A stretch of DNA of 64,000 nucleotides from Cellulomonas sp. HZM (GCF_000708885.1 NZ_JEOE01000006.1:1-64000); one strand, 5' to 3'. Shown: positions 8,543-17,788, counted from the stretch's first letter. Numbers and translations are program-made. The notes: generated by a model not told the origin, from the letters alone.

Positions 8543-10852
8543 ATGACTCCCCGCGACGCGTTCGTCTCGTTCGTCGACGACACGTACTTCCCCGGCTTCG
8601 TCGTGCTGCTCAAGAGCCTGACGCTGATCAACCCGCACCTCGACGCCGACGTCGTGGTGCTGCACGACGGCCTCGCACCGGCGAACGTGTCGCGCGCGCT
8701 CGCGCTGCGCCCCGACCTGCGGTTCGTGCGCGTCGGCACGCAGCGCTACGAGCGCTACGCCAAGGGTGACGCGTCGAACTACCTGTACACCAAGGCGTAC
8801 TACATCCTCGACGCGTTCCGTCTGCCCGGGTACCGCCGCATCGTCACGCTCGACACCGACATGGTGGTGGTGGACCGTCTCGACGAGCTGCTGAGCGTCG
8901 ACGCGTCGTTCGCGGCGGTCCCGCAGCTGTTCGACTCCGACGGCGGGCGCAAGCTCAACTCCGGTCTGCTCGTGTTCGACGAGACGTACACCGACGGCAC
9001 GTTCGCAGACCGGCTCGACGAGATCGGCGAGAGCGGCGCGTACGAGCTCGACCGCCACGACCAGGGTGTCATCACGGCCGCGCTCGAGGGCGACTACGTG
9101 CGCCTGCCGCGGCGGTACAACTGGGTCAAGCGCGCCACGCGACGCGGTGGTGCGGCCCCCGACGACGTCGCGATCCTGCACTTCACCGGGCGCTACAAGC
9201 CCTGGGACGGCGGCGAGCACGGGTACGCGCGCCTCGAGGCCCACTGGCACCGGTTCGACCTGCCCGACCGCGACTTCCTCGCCGCGGTCGGCGCGCTGGC
9301 AGCACGCGGCGAGGTGGCGAGCGCCACGCTGGCCGCGCACGCCGAGCGCTTCGTCGACGACGCGGCGCCCGAGGTCCGCGGGCCCGCCGCGGCGCAGCGC
9401 GAGGCCGCCGCGCGGCGTGCGGCCGGGGACTTCGCGGGGGCCGTCGACGTGCTCGAGGGGCACGCGCTCGAGGCCCGCCGGCTCGACGCCGGCTACGCGC
9501 TGGACCTCGCGTCGTCGTACCGCGCGGTCTCCCGGTACGACGACGCCGCGACGCTCGCGAGCACCGCGCTGACGACGTCACGGGCGGCCGACGCGCACCT
9601 GTCGCTCGCGGAGACCGCGTGGGTCGTGGGTGACCTCGCAGGAGCGCGAGAGCACAGCACCGAGGCCCTCGCGCTCGACCCGCTGCGGCACAAGGCGCGC
9701 CTCGTGCACGCACGCTCCCTGCGGTCGACGCCCGACGCCGACGTCGTCGCGACGAGCACACCGGGCGGGGTGACGCTCTCGCACGCTGCGTTCTACGTCG
9801 ACCCGCTCGGCAACTTCGGGGACGTGCTGCTGCCGCCCGCCGTGCGCGAGGTCGCCAACCACGTGCGTGGCGTCGAGCGGTGGCAGGGCGTGCACGTGCA
9901 CCAGGTCTTCGACGACGCCGCGGTCGACGCGGTCAACGCGACGAGCGGGCTGCTCGTCGGCGGCGGCGGGCTCTTCCTGCCCGACACCTCGCCCAACGGC
10001 ACCTCGGGCTGGCAATGGAACGTACCCGCCGCGTCGCTCGACCGGCTCGAGGTGCCCCTCGGACTGGTCGCCGTCGGGTACAACCTGTTCCCCGGCCAGG
10101 AGTTCGTCGGCTCGACGTTCCGGCGCTCGCTCGAGCACGTCGTCGACCGCGCCTCGTTCGTCGGGCTGCGCAACACCGGGTCGATCGAGCGCGTGCGCGA
10201 CCTGCTGCCGTCCACGCTCGCGGACAAGGTCACCTACCTGCCCTGCCCGACGACCGTGCTGGGCGTGCTCGACGGGACCCCGTACGCACAGCCGCGCAGT
10301 GCGAGCGGACGGGACGTGGTGTACCTCAACGTGGCGTACGACCGCTCGGCGCTGCGGTTCAAGGACGACTACGCCCGGTTCCTCGCCGAGATCGACGCGT
10401 TCGTACGAGCGCTGCAACCCGTCGCCGACGTGCGTGTCGGCGCGCACACGATCCCCGACGAACGCATCGCCGTGGACCTCTTCCGTGAGCACGGCACGCG
10501 TGTCCCGGTCGACAGCTTCTTCCGGCTCGGGATCGAGGCGACCGTGCCGCTGTACCGCGACGCCGCACTCGTCGTCGGCATGCGCGGGCACGCGGGGATG
10601 ATCCCGTTCGGCCTCGGCACGCCCATCGTGTCGCTCGTCTCGCACCCCAAGCTGCGGTACTTCCTCGAGGACGTCGGTCGACCGGAGTGGGCCGTGGAGG
10701 TGTCCGAGAAGCACCTCGGCGCGCGGCTCACCGAGCTCGCGACCGACGTGCTCGGCGCTCAAGGACGCTACAGGGCGCAGGTCGAGCAGGCGCGCTCGGC
10801 GCTGTACGAGACGACGGTCAAGGCGCTCACCCCGTTCCTCGGGACGTTGTAG
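8543..10852 (+). CDS. GT8 glycosyltransferase fused to a polysaccharide pyruvyltransferase domain
   Basis: A 769-residue fusion. Residues 1-265 are a GT8 (glycogenin/LgtC-like) retaining transferase: SNYLYTKAYYILDAFR, then the metal-binding D104-T-D106 in TLDTDMVVV, KLNSGLLVF, and the closing ILHFTGRYKPW. Residues about 290-405 are helical repeats like TPRs. Residues about 414-769 match polysaccharide pyruvyltransferases (CsaB/WcaK type): DPLGNFGDVLLPP at the start, SGLLVGGGGLFLP near 473, FVGLRNTGS, and MRGHAGMIPFGLGTPIVSL near the end. It would add a hexose and a pyruvyl ketal, which gives a surface glycan negative charge. ATG at 8543 follows the GT29 stop by five bases, so both are one operon. 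Confidence 0.85.
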   Translation: MTPRDAFVSFVDDTYFPGFVVLLKSLTLINPHLDADVVVLHDGLAPANVSRALALRPDLRFVRVGTQRYERYAKGDASNYLYTKAYYILDAFRLPGYRRIVTLDTDMVVVDRLDELLSVDASFAAVPQLFDSDGGRKLNSGLLVFDETYTDGTFADRLDEIGESGAYELDRHDQGVITAALEGDYVRLPRRYNWVKRATRRGGAAPDDVAILHFTGRYKPWDGGEHGYARLEAHWHRFDLPDRDFLAAVGALAARGEVASATLAAHAERFVDDAAPEVRGPAAAQREAAARRAAGDFAGAVDVLEGHALEARRLDAGYALDLASSYRAVSRYDDAATLASTALTTSRAADAHLSLAETAWVVGDLAGAREHSTEALALDPLRHKARLVHARSLRSTPDADVVATSTPGGVTLSHAAFYVDPLGNFGDVLLPPAVREVANHVRGVERWQGVHVHQVFDDAAVDAVNATSGLLVGGGGLFLPDTSPNGTSGWQWNVPAASLDRLEVPLGLVAVGYNLFPGQEFVGSTFRRSLEHVVDRASFVGLRNTGSIERVRDLLPSTLADKVTYLPCPTTVLGVLDGTPYAQPRSASGRDVVYLNVAYDRSALRFKDDYARFLAEIDAFVRALQPVADVRVGAHTIPDERIAVDLFREHGTRVPVDSFFRLGIEATVPLYRDAALVVGMRGHAGMIPFGLGTPIVSLVSHPKLRYFLEDVGRPEWAVEVSEKHLGARLTELATDVLGAQGRYRAQVEQARSALYETTVKALTPFLGTL

Positions 10853-10857
10853 CCGCC

Positions 10858-10893
10858 CGTCGGCCCGGTGTCAGCGGCGGCGCCGGGCCGACG
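10858..10893. terminator. Bidirectional terminator between the GT8-pyruvyltransferase gene and the 163-aa gene
   Basis: A perfect 11-bp stem, CGTCGGCCCGG at 10858-10868 and its complement at 10883-10893, with a 14-base loop. It bridges the ends of the two converging genes and overlaps the last codons of the minus-strand gene. Confidence 0.65.
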
Positions 10894-11362
10894 ACGCGAG
10901 GATCCGCGTCGCACGCCAGCGCGACATGCCCACGCTGGTCACGACGCCCTCGACGTCGCCGACCGCGCGCGAGCCGAGCAGCAGGTCCTCGAGCACGAGG
11001 GGGCCCTGCGCGAGCACGAGCCCGCCCGGCACCTGCTCGCCCTCGGCCCCGTCCGTCCAGCGCGCCGCCGTGATCGCCTCGGCGCGGCGCTCGAGCAGCA
11101 CGACGGGCACCGCGCGCAGCAGCTGGGACACCGCGGTGGCACCCTCGCGCGAGGCCGCGGGGTCGCGCAGCACGGCGATCGCACCGTCGGCCGATGGGAC
11201 GACGTCGACCTCGACCCCGGCGAGCGCGCACGCTGCGGCGAGCGGCTCGGCGACCGCGACCGGCGTGACGACGAGCGCCACGCTCGGGGCCTCGTCGGCC
11301 GGCGCGAACAGCGACGACAGGTCGTCGGGGACGACGATCTCGTCGTCGGGGCCGTCGGTCAC
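10871..11362 (-). CDS. Conserved hypothetical protein in the his operon
   Basis: A 163-residue acidic N-terminus / basic C-terminus protein (starts [19 protein letters not shown], ends in ILASSARRRR). I do not recognise a domain. The middle alternates short hydrophobic strands with helices (VALVVTPVAV, VVLLERRAEAI, GGLVLAQGPLVLEDLLLG) and looks like a compact alpha/beta fold; no catalytic motif, Cys pair or membrane segment. Its GTG shares one base with the hisB TAG, so it is translated with hisB and sits where actinobacterial his operons often carry an unassigned gene. A histidine-related or regulatory role is only guilt by association. Confidence 0.75.
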   Translation of the reverse strand: MTDGPDDEIVVPDDLSSLFAPADEAPSVALVVTPVAVAEPLAAACALAGVEVDVVPSADGAIAVLRDPAASREGATAVSQLLRAVPVVLLERRAEAITAARWTDGAEGEQVPGGLVLAQGPLVLEDLLLGSRAVGDVEGVVTSVGMSRWRATRILASSARRRR

Positions 11363-12012
11363 TAGAGCGCGCCCTTGGTGGACGGGATCCCCTCGACGCG
11401 CGGGTCCAGGGCGACCGCGAACCGCAGCGCACGCGCGAGCGCCTTGAACTGCGCCTCCACGATGTGGTGCGGGTCGCGGCCGGCCAGCACGCGCACGTGG
11501 ATGCTGAACGCCGCGTGGTGCGCGATCGACTCCAGCACGTGCCGCGTGAGCGACCCCGTGAAGTGGCCACCGATGAGGTGGAACTCCTGGCCGGGCGGCT
11601 CACCCGTGTGCACGAGGTAGGGCCGGCCCGAGACGTCCACGACGGCCTGCGCGAGCGCCTCGTCGAGAGGCACGGTCGCGTCGCCGAACCGCGAGATGCC
11701 GCGCTTGTCGCCCAGCGCCTCGCGCAGCGCCTCGCCCAGCACGATCGCGACGTCCTCGACCGTGTGGTGGGCATCGATGTGCGTGTCGCCGGTCGCCTGC
11801 ACGCGCAGGTCGATGAGCGAGTGCTTGCCCAGCGCCGTGAGCATGTGGTCGTAGAACGGGACGGTGGTCGAGATCTCGGTCCGTCCGGTGCCGTCGAGGT
11901 CGAGCTCGACGAGCACGCTCGACTCGCTCGTCGCACGCTCGATGCGCGCCGTGCGGCGGGGTGCTGCGGCCACGTCTCCTCCTCGGGCGCGCTCGCGCCG
12001 CGTCTCGTTCAC
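11362..12012 (-). CDS. hisB: Imidazoleglycerol-phosphate dehydratase
   Basis: A 216-residue manganese enzyme that dehydrates imidazole glycerol phosphate to imidazole acetol phosphate. The paired metal-binding motifs typical of the family are there: IDAHHTVED in the first half and [12 protein letters not shown] plus [12 protein letters not shown] in the second. It is the monofunctional dehydratase; there is no histidinol-phosphatase domain, so that step needs another gene outside the window. GTG 12012 is chosen because it overlaps the hisC stop (GTGA); a second GTG about fourteen codons downstream is possible. Confidence 0.94.
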   Translation of the reverse strand: MNETRRERARGGDVAAAPRRTARIERATSESSVLVELDLDGTGRTEISTTVPFYDHMLTALGKHSLIDLRVQATGDTHIDAHHTVEDVAIVLGEALREALGDKRGISRFGDATVPLDEALAQAVVDVSGRPYLVHTGEPPGQEFHLIGGHFTGSLTRHVLESIAHHAAFSIHVRVLAGRDPHHIVEAQFKALARALRFAVALDPRVEGIPSTKGAL

Positions 12013-13136
12013 AGTCCTGCCACCTCGACCAACGCGTCCTTGAACGCCGCGGTCTGCTCCGGCGTGCCGACGGAGACGCGCAGCCACCCGGCGGGGCCGA
12101 CCTCCCGGATGAGCACGCCGTGCTCGAGCAGACCCTGCCAGATCGCGCGCCGGTCGTCGAACGTCCCGAACAGCACGAAGTTCGCGTCGGAGTCCGCGAC
12201 CACGAGCCCTCGCGCGCGCAGCCAGGTCACGAGCGCGTCGCGCTCGTCCCGCAGCGACCCGACCTGCGCCATGAGCTCGGCGCTGTGCGCGAGCGCGGCC
12301 CGTGCGACGGCCTGCGTCACGGCGGACAGGTGGTACGGCAGCCTGACCACGCGCAGCGCGTCGACCAGCGCGGGCGCCGCGGCGAGGTAGCCCACGCGCG
12401 CACCCGCGAGGCCGAACGCCTTCGACATCGTGCGGCTCACCGCGAGGTGCGGGTGGTCCGCGAGCAGCTCCAGGGCCGAGGGGGTCCCGGCTCGGCGGAA
12501 CTCGCCGTAGGCCTCGTCGACCACGACGACGCAGCCCCCGGGGACGTGCGCGGCCGCGTCCAGGACCTCGAGCACCGTGCTCGCGGGCAGCGCCGTGCCG
12601 GTCGGGTTGTTGGGGCTCGCGAGCAGCACGACGGACGGGGCGTGCTGCTCGATCGTCGCGCGCGCGTGCCGCGGGTCGAGGCTGAAGTCCTCCTCGCGGC
12701 GGCCCGTCACCCAGGCGGTCGAGGTGTCGCGTGCGTACTCCGGGTACATCGAGTACGTGGGCGCGAACGACAGCGCGGTGCGGCCGGGACCACCGAACGC
12801 CTGCAGGACGTGCAGCATGATCTCGTTGGAACCGTTGGCGGCCCACAGCTGCTCGGGCGTCAGCCGGACGCCCGACTCGGCCTCGAGATACGTCGCGAGG
12901 TCGGTGCGCAGACCGAGGAAGTCGCGGTCCGGGTAGCGGTTGAGCCCGCGCGTCGCATCCGCCACCGCCGCGGCGACGTCGGCGACGACCTGCTCGGACG
13001 GCGCGTACGGGTTCTCGTTCACGTTGAGCGCGTGCGGCACGTCGAGCTGCGGCGCACCGTAGGGCTCGATGCCCTCGAGCTCCGGGCGCAGCGGCAACCG
13101 TGTCGGCGTGGCGGGACGTGCGAGGTCGGCGGTCAC
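12009..13136 (-). CDS. hisC: Histidinol-phosphate aminotransferase
   Basis: A 375-residue fold-type I PLP enzyme that transaminates imidazole acetol phosphate with glutamate. Recognisable pieces are [10 protein letters not shown] near the N-terminus, the Asn-Pro segment [19 protein letters not shown], and the Schiff-base lysine K239 in [12 protein letters not shown]. The final RVSVGTPEQ holds the substrate-carboxylate Arg. The GTG at 13136 is preceded, seven bases upstream, by TAGACT, so hisC-hisB-orf probably has its own leaderless promoter; this fits its separation from hisD by the ole genes. Confidence 0.95.
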   Translation of the reverse strand: MTADLARPATPTRLPLRPELEGIEPYGAPQLDVPHALNVNENPYAPSEQVVADVAAAVADATRGLNRYPDRDFLGLRTDLATYLEAESGVRLTPEQLWAANGSNEIMLHVLQAFGGPGRTALSFAPTYSMYPEYARDTSTAWVTGRREEDFSLDPRHARATIEQHAPSVVLLASPNNPTGTALPASTVLEVLDAAAHVPGGCVVVVDEAYGEFRRAGTPSALELLADHPHLAVSRTMSKAFGLAGARVGYLAAAPALVDALRVVRLPYHLSAVTQAVARAALAHSAELMAQVGSLRDERDALVTWLRARGLVVADSDANFVLFGTFDDRRAIWQGLLEHGVLIREVGPAGWLRVSVGTPEQTAAFKDALVEVAGL

Positions 13137-13143
13137 GGCACCG

Positions 13144-13149
13144 AGTCTA
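13144..13149 (-). promoter_or_regulatory. Putative -10 element of leaderless hisC
   Basis: TAGACT on the minus strand, seven bases from the GTG at 13136. The same hexamer precedes hisD, dnaE and lspA in this window. Confidence 0.5.
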
Positions 13150-13179
13150 GGGACGACATCGTCCGGGGAGCGGGCCGTC

Positions 13180-14172
13180 TCAGCCCCGCGCGTGCACGCG
13201 CGTGTGGGCTGCGAGCCGCGCGATCCCCTCGTCGAGCGAGACCCGTGGCGACCAGCCGAGCGCCGCACGCGTGCGTCGCTGGTCGAACCAGTGCGCGGTC
13301 GAGAGCTGCTCCGCGACGAATCGAGTGAGCGGCGGCTCGCCACGCAGCGGAAGGCGCGCCCACACCTCGTCGAGCACCCCGCCGAGGCCACGTGCGAGCC
13401 GGGCCGGCACGTGGCGGGTCGGCACCGGAGCACCCCCCGCGGTGCAGATCGCCTCGAGCAGCTCCGCGACCGGGCGCGGCTCGCCGTTCGTCACGACGTA
13501 CGCCTCGCCGAAGGAGCTCTCGTCCGCCACGAGCGCTGCGGCGAGCGCGTCGACGGCGTTGTCGACGTAGGTCGTGTCGATGAGCGGCGCAGCCGACCCG
13601 AGCAGCGGCAACCTACCGGCACGCGCGCGGTCGACGATGCGGCCGACGAGCTGCGTGTCCCCTGGCCCCCACACGACGTGCGGTCGCACCGCGAGCACGC
13701 GGAACCCGGGCTCGTCGGCCGCGAGCGCGAGCACCTCTGCGGCGGCCTTGGTGCGCGCGTACGGTCCGCGGGCGAGCTCCGGCTGGGCCGGGCCGGCTCC
13801 GACGCCGACCAGCGAGCCGCCGACGTGCGCCACCGACGGGGACGACACCTGGACGAACCGGGCCACGTCCGCCGTGCGCGCGGCGGCGAGCAGCGTGCGC
13901 GTGCCCTCCACGTTGACCTGGCGGTACTGCTCGGGCGGCCCGACGATGTCCACCTTCGCGGCGAGGTGCAGCACGTGCGTCGCGCCGTCCACCGCACGCT
14001 CGACGTCGGCCTGATCGGTGATCGAGCCGAGCCGGTCCCGGGCGCCGTCGACGCCGCTCGGACGGCGCTGCAGCGTGCGCACGTCCCACCCGTCGTCGAC
14101 GAGCCGCTGCGCGACCGCGCGGCCGAGCATCCCGCTCGCGCCCGTGACCAGGACCGTCGCGGTACCCGTCAC
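13180..14172 (-). CDS. oleD: OleD-type short-chain dehydrogenase (2-alkyl-3-ketoalkanoate reductase)
   Basis: A 330-residue extended SDR/epimerase-like enzyme. It has the NAD(P) loop VLVTGASGMLGRAV at the N-terminus, HLAAKVD, and the catalytic Tyr138-x3-Lys142 in GPYARTKAAAE. In long-chain olefin synthesis OleD reduces the beta-keto acid made by OleA to a beta-hydroxy acid. Identification rests on the neighbours as well as the fold: the GTG start overlaps the OleBC stop (GTGA). Alone it could be called a 3-beta-HSD-like epimerase. Confidence 0.85.
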   Translation of the reverse strand: MTGTATVLVTGASGMLGRAVAQRLVDDGWDVRTLQRRPSGVDGARDRLGSITDQADVERAVDGATHVLHLAAKVDIVGPPEQYRQVNVEGTRTLLAAARTADVARFVQVSSPSVAHVGGSLVGVGAGPAQPELARGPYARTKAAAEVLALAADEPGFRVLAVRPHVVWGPGDTQLVGRIVDRARAGRLPLLGSAAPLIDTTYVDNAVDALAAALVADESSFGEAYVVTNGEPRPVAELLEAICTAGGAPVPTRHVPARLARGLGGVLDEVWARLPLRGEPPLTRFVAEQLSTAHWFDQRRTRAALGWSPRVSLDEGIARLAAHTRVHARG

Positions 14173-16769
14173 CCGAGCACGTCCTGCGCCCACGCGGCGA
14201 GCGCCGTGCGGTCGATCTTCGAGTTGTGCCGCAGGTCCGTCGGCAGCTCCGGCACGACGAGAACCGCCGCGACCGGCACCCCGAGCGGGGCGAGCACGGC
14301 GCGGACGGCGGCCACCGTCGTCGCGTCGGCGAGGCCCGGCTTGCGTCGCTCGTCGGGCTCCACGACCACCACGAGCTGCTGCGTCCCCGCCGGGCCGACG
14401 CCCACGACGGCCGAGCGCACGACGTGCGGCAGCGCGTCGACGAGGCGCTCGGGCAGCACGGGGGTCACGACGCCGCGGTCGGTGCGGACCACGTGCGCGA
14501 GCCGGCCCTCGACCCACAGGCGTCCCGCGTCGTCCAGCCGGCCCACGTCGCCCGTGCGGTGCCAGCCCACGTCGCGGACCGACGCGGCGTGCGTGAACCA
14601 GAGCCCGTCGTACCGGTCCTTGAGGTGCGCACCGCCGACGAGCACCTCGCCCACCACGCCCGGCTCGGTCGACGGGAGCCCGTTCGCCTCGCCCTCGGCG
14701 TCGAGGGCGCTGATCGCGACGCGCGCGCCCGCGACGGGACGGCCGACGCACACCCCGGGCCCGTCGCCCGCTGCGAGGACCTCGTCGAGGTCGACGTCCG
14801 TGACCGGGAGCATCTCCGTCATGCCGTACGGGGTGTGCAGGCTCGCGGCCGGCAGCAGCTCGTGCACGGCGACCAGCAGACCCGTGGGGACCGGGGCACC
14901 CGCGGAGAGCAGCGTGCGCACCCCGGCGAGGGCCGACCTCTCGTCGGGCGTCAGGGCGTCCGCCGTGGCCAGCACACCGCCGAGCGCGGCGGGCGACGCG
15001 AACACGACCGACCCGTCGACGGCTCGCACGGCCGCCGCGAGCGCACCCGCCGTGAGCGTGCGCGGTGCGGTCACGTCCATGTCGGGGCTCACGCTCGTCG
15101 CGCCCAGCGCAGGGCCGAGCAGGGCGAACGGCGCGAACGCCGCGACGAACGGGCGGTCCGCCGCGATGCCGTACGTCGTCGCGACCGCGTCCCGCATCGC
15201 CGCGAGCCCGCGGTGCGTGTAGACGACGCCCTTGGCCGGGCCGGTCGAGCCCGAGGTGAACAGGACTGCGGCGTCGGCGTCGGGCGAGGGCCACACGAGC
15301 TCGCTGCGCTCACCCGCCTGCTCACCGAGCTCCGCGAGCTCCACGAGCGTCGCGCGCACCCCGAGCGCCGAACGCGTGCGTCGGTGCAGCGGACCGGCCG
15401 CCACGAGCGTCGGCGCCCACCGCATCGCACGCGCCGCCATGAGCGCACGTTCGATGCCGACGACGGCCACGGGGTCGGCCGCACGCACCGCTCGCGACAG
15501 GGCCCGCACACCGAGCCCGGCATCCGCCACGACCACCACCGCACCGAGCCGCAGGCACGCGTACAGCACGGCCGTCAGGTCGGCTCCCGGGGGCACGAGC
15601 ACGGCCACGCGGTCCCCCGGCCGCACGCCGATCGAGGCCAGTCCTCGCGCGAGCTGCTCCGTGCGTCGTGCGAGCAGGCGCCAGGAGACCGTGCGCGTCG
15701 TCTCGCCCCGCAGCTCGACGAGCGCGGCACCGTCGTCCTCCGCGCGTTCCACGAGAGTGGCGCCGAGCGGACGGCAGGGCTGATCGACGGTGTCGGTGAC
15801 CGGCGGCTCGGGCGACGCACTCGGCACGCCGGACGCCGGTCCGAAGTGCTCGTCGAGCCACGACATCACCCCGGCCGCGACGTCGTGGTCCTCGATCACC
15901 AGGTGACCCGCATCCGGGTACCGGTGCACGTCCGCATGCGGCAGTCGTTCGCGCAGGTCGCGCAGGTAGCGGTCGGAGAAGACGGGGTCGCGTGCACCCC
16001 AGGCGAGCAGAGCCGGCACGCCGACGTCCCGGACCCCCTCGGCGATGCGCTCGAGCTCGGCGTGGCTCACGTGCTCGTCGTCGATGGGGATGTCCGCGAC
16101 GAAGTCTCCGATCGCCGCACGCCGCGCCGCGACCCGGTACGGCGCGCGGTAGGCGGAGCGCACGTCGCGCGGCAGGCGCGGGTGCGCCAGCGCAAGTGTC
16201 GTGTCGAGGAAGGCGGTGGTCGACACGGTGGCGCCGTGGCGCAACGGCCTGGCGACCGCGGGCCGGAGCGCAGCCGGGAGCTCGGAGCCCTCGGGCTGGT
16301 GGACGGCGGTGTTGAGCAGCACGACGCCCGCGAGCAGGTCGGGGTGGTCGACGGCCCAGCCGAGGCTGATGGAGCCGCCCCAGTCGTGGCCGACGGTCAC
16401 GACCGGGCCCGTGACGCCGAGCGCCTCGGTGAGCACGGCCAGCTCCGCGACGCGGTCCCCCAGCGTGTGCATGCGGCCCGTGCGCTCCGAGTACCCCATG
16501 CCGAGCTGGTCGACCGCGACGACGCGCCACGGTCGCTGCGCGCGCGTCCCCGCCGCGACGAGCGACCGGAACAGGTAGGACCACGTCGGGTTCCCGTGCA
16601 CGCACAGCAACGTCCCGACGGGCGCGTCGTCGGACGTCGTCGTGAGCACGGCCTGGTTGTCGAGCACGTGCCAGGCACCGACCGGGGTGCGGACCACGCG
16701 CGACCACGCCGGGTCGAGACCCGGCAGACCGCTCGGCGCGAGCGACGCCGAGGCGAGCGCGATCGTCAC
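14169..16769 (-). CDS. oleBC: Fused OleB (alpha/beta hydrolase) and OleC (AMP-dependent ligase)
   Basis: An 866-residue fusion. Residues 1-about 315 are an alpha/beta hydrolase of the haloalkane-dehalogenase branch, with the nucleophile Asp129 in GHDWGGS and a late catalytic His in DAGHLVIEDH. Residues about 345-866 are an acyl-CoA-synthetase-like domain with FTSGSTGPAKGVVYTH and the hinge TGDVGRLDD. In the known pathway OleC turns the beta-hydroxy acid into a beta-lactone and OleB decarboxylates it to a cis-olefin; in actinobacteria such as Micrococcus the two are one protein, as here. The GTG at 16769 overlaps the oleA stop. Confidence 0.9.
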   Translation of the reverse strand: MTIALASASLAPSGLPGLDPAWSRVVRTPVGAWHVLDNQAVLTTTSDDAPVGTLLCVHGNPTWSYLFRSLVAAGTRAQRPWRVVAVDQLGMGYSERTGRMHTLGDRVAELAVLTEALGVTGPVVTVGHDWGGSISLGWAVDHPDLLAGVVLLNTAVHQPEGSELPAALRPAVARPLRHGATVSTTAFLDTTLALAHPRLPRDVRSAYRAPYRVAARRAAIGDFVADIPIDDEHVSHAELERIAEGVRDVGVPALLAWGARDPVFSDRYLRDLRERLPHADVHRYPDAGHLVIEDHDVAAGVMSWLDEHFGPASGVPSASPEPPVTDTVDQPCRPLGATLVERAEDDGAALVELRGETTRTVSWRLLARRTEQLARGLASIGVRPGDRVAVLVPPGADLTAVLYACLRLGAVVVVADAGLGVRALSRAVRAADPVAVVGIERALMAARAMRWAPTLVAAGPLHRRTRSALGVRATLVELAELGEQAGERSELVWPSPDADAAVLFTSGSTGPAKGVVYTHRGLAAMRDAVATTYGIAADRPFVAAFAPFALLGPALGATSVSPDMDVTAPRTLTAGALAAAVRAVDGSVVFASPAALGGVLATADALTPDERSALAGVRTLLSAGAPVPTGLLVAVHELLPAASLHTPYGMTEMLPVTDVDLDEVLAAGDGPGVCVGRPVAGARVAISALDAEGEANGLPSTEPGVVGEVLVGGAHLKDRYDGLWFTHAASVRDVGWHRTGDVGRLDDAGRLWVEGRLAHVVRTDRGVVTPVLPERLVDALPHVVRSAVVGVGPAGTQQLVVVVEPDERRKPGLADATTVAAVRAVLAPLGVPVAAVLVVPELPTDLRHNSKIDRTALAAWAQDVLG

Positions 16770-17788
16770 CAGACGATCTCCGTCATCGCCGTGTTGAGGC
16801 CCGAGCCCACGCCCATGCACACCACGCGGTCCCCCGTGCTCAGGGAGTCAGCCTCGGCGGCGAGCGTCATCGGCAGCGACGCCGGCCCGACGTTGCCCCA
16901 GCGCGGGAACGTCGTCGGGACGCGCGCCTTGTCGAGCCCGAGCGCCTCGACGATCGACCGGGTGTGCACGCGCGAGACCTGGTGGGTGACGAAGCGGTCG
17001 GCGCCGCTCCAGCCCCACCGGGGCTCGGCCTCGCGCCACGCGTCGACCACGAGCTCGAGCCCGCCGTCGAGCAGGCCCTGCGGGTCGGTCGACATGCCGT
17101 CGGGACCACCGACGCACAGCTCGTGGTGCTGCGTCGCCGCGCGCGAGACACCGCCGAGCAGGCGGTGCCCGCCCGGGTGCTCGCTCGCGCGGCCGAGCAC
17201 CGCGGCGGCCGCCCCGGCACCGAGCGTCAGCGTCGCGAACTCACGCAGGAAGCCCTCGCGCGTCGCGTCCGGCTGGGTGAGCCGCTCGATCGTGGCCCGC
17301 TGCACGGGCTCGGGGTCCTCGCCGTCGACGACCACCGCGTAGTCGATCTGGCCCGCGTCGATGAGCTGCGCGGCCAGGGTCATGCCGTTGACGAAGCCCA
17401 GGCATGCGTTCGTGATGTCGAAGTTGAGCGCCGACGACGGCAGCGACAGCCCGTCGTGCACACGGGAGGCCACCGACGGCTCGAGGTGCGTGCGGGTCAC
17501 CGACGTGTTCACCAGGAGACCCACCGCGGCGGGGTCGACGCCCGACTCGGCGAGCGCCTTCGCGCCCGCCTGGATCGCGGCGTCGTCGAAGCTCGTCGCG
17601 CCGTCCCACCAGCGCCGCTCCTGCACGCCCGCGACCCGGCGCAGCAGCCCCTTGGGCAGGCGCAGCCGCCGCAGCGTCGCGGCCAGCTGCTCGTCGAACT
17701 GCGTCGACGGCACCGCGACGGGCGCCTCGACGGCGGTCACCGCCAGCAGCGCGACGTCCTTGTGCTCGAACACGGCGTTGGCGCCCAT
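16766..17788 (-). CDS. oleA: OleA, thiolase-fold long-chain acyl-CoA condensing enzyme
   Basis: A 340-residue ketoacyl-synthase-III-like protein that condenses two fatty acyl-CoAs head to head and gives the beta-keto acid that starts olefin synthesis. The active-site Cys129 lies in ITNACLGFVNG; VTHQVSRVHTR holds the catalytic His and FPRWGNVGPAS the Asn. ATG 17788 was chosen; a GTG three codons earlier is also in frame, and GGAAGAGG upstream fits the ATG better. First gene of the ole operon; a hairpin after hisD suggests its promoter is within 17789-17854, where no clear -35/-10 pair could be named. Confidence 0.92.
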   Translation of the reverse strand: MGANAVFEHKDVALLAVTAVEAPVAVPSTQFDEQLAATLRRLRLPKGLLRRVAGVQERRWWDGATSFDDAAIQAGAKALAESGVDPAAVGLLVNTSVTRTHLEPSVASRVHDGLSLPSSALNFDITNACLGFVNGMTLAAQLIDAGQIDYAVVVDGEDPEPVQRATIERLTQPDATREGFLREFATLTLGAGAAAAVLGRASEHPGGHRLLGGVSRAATQHHELCVGGPDGMSTDPQGLLDGGLELVVDAWREAEPRWGWSGADRFVTHQVSRVHTRSIVEALGLDKARVPTTFPRWGNVGPASLPMTLAAEADSLSTGDRVVCMGVGSGLNTAMTEIVW

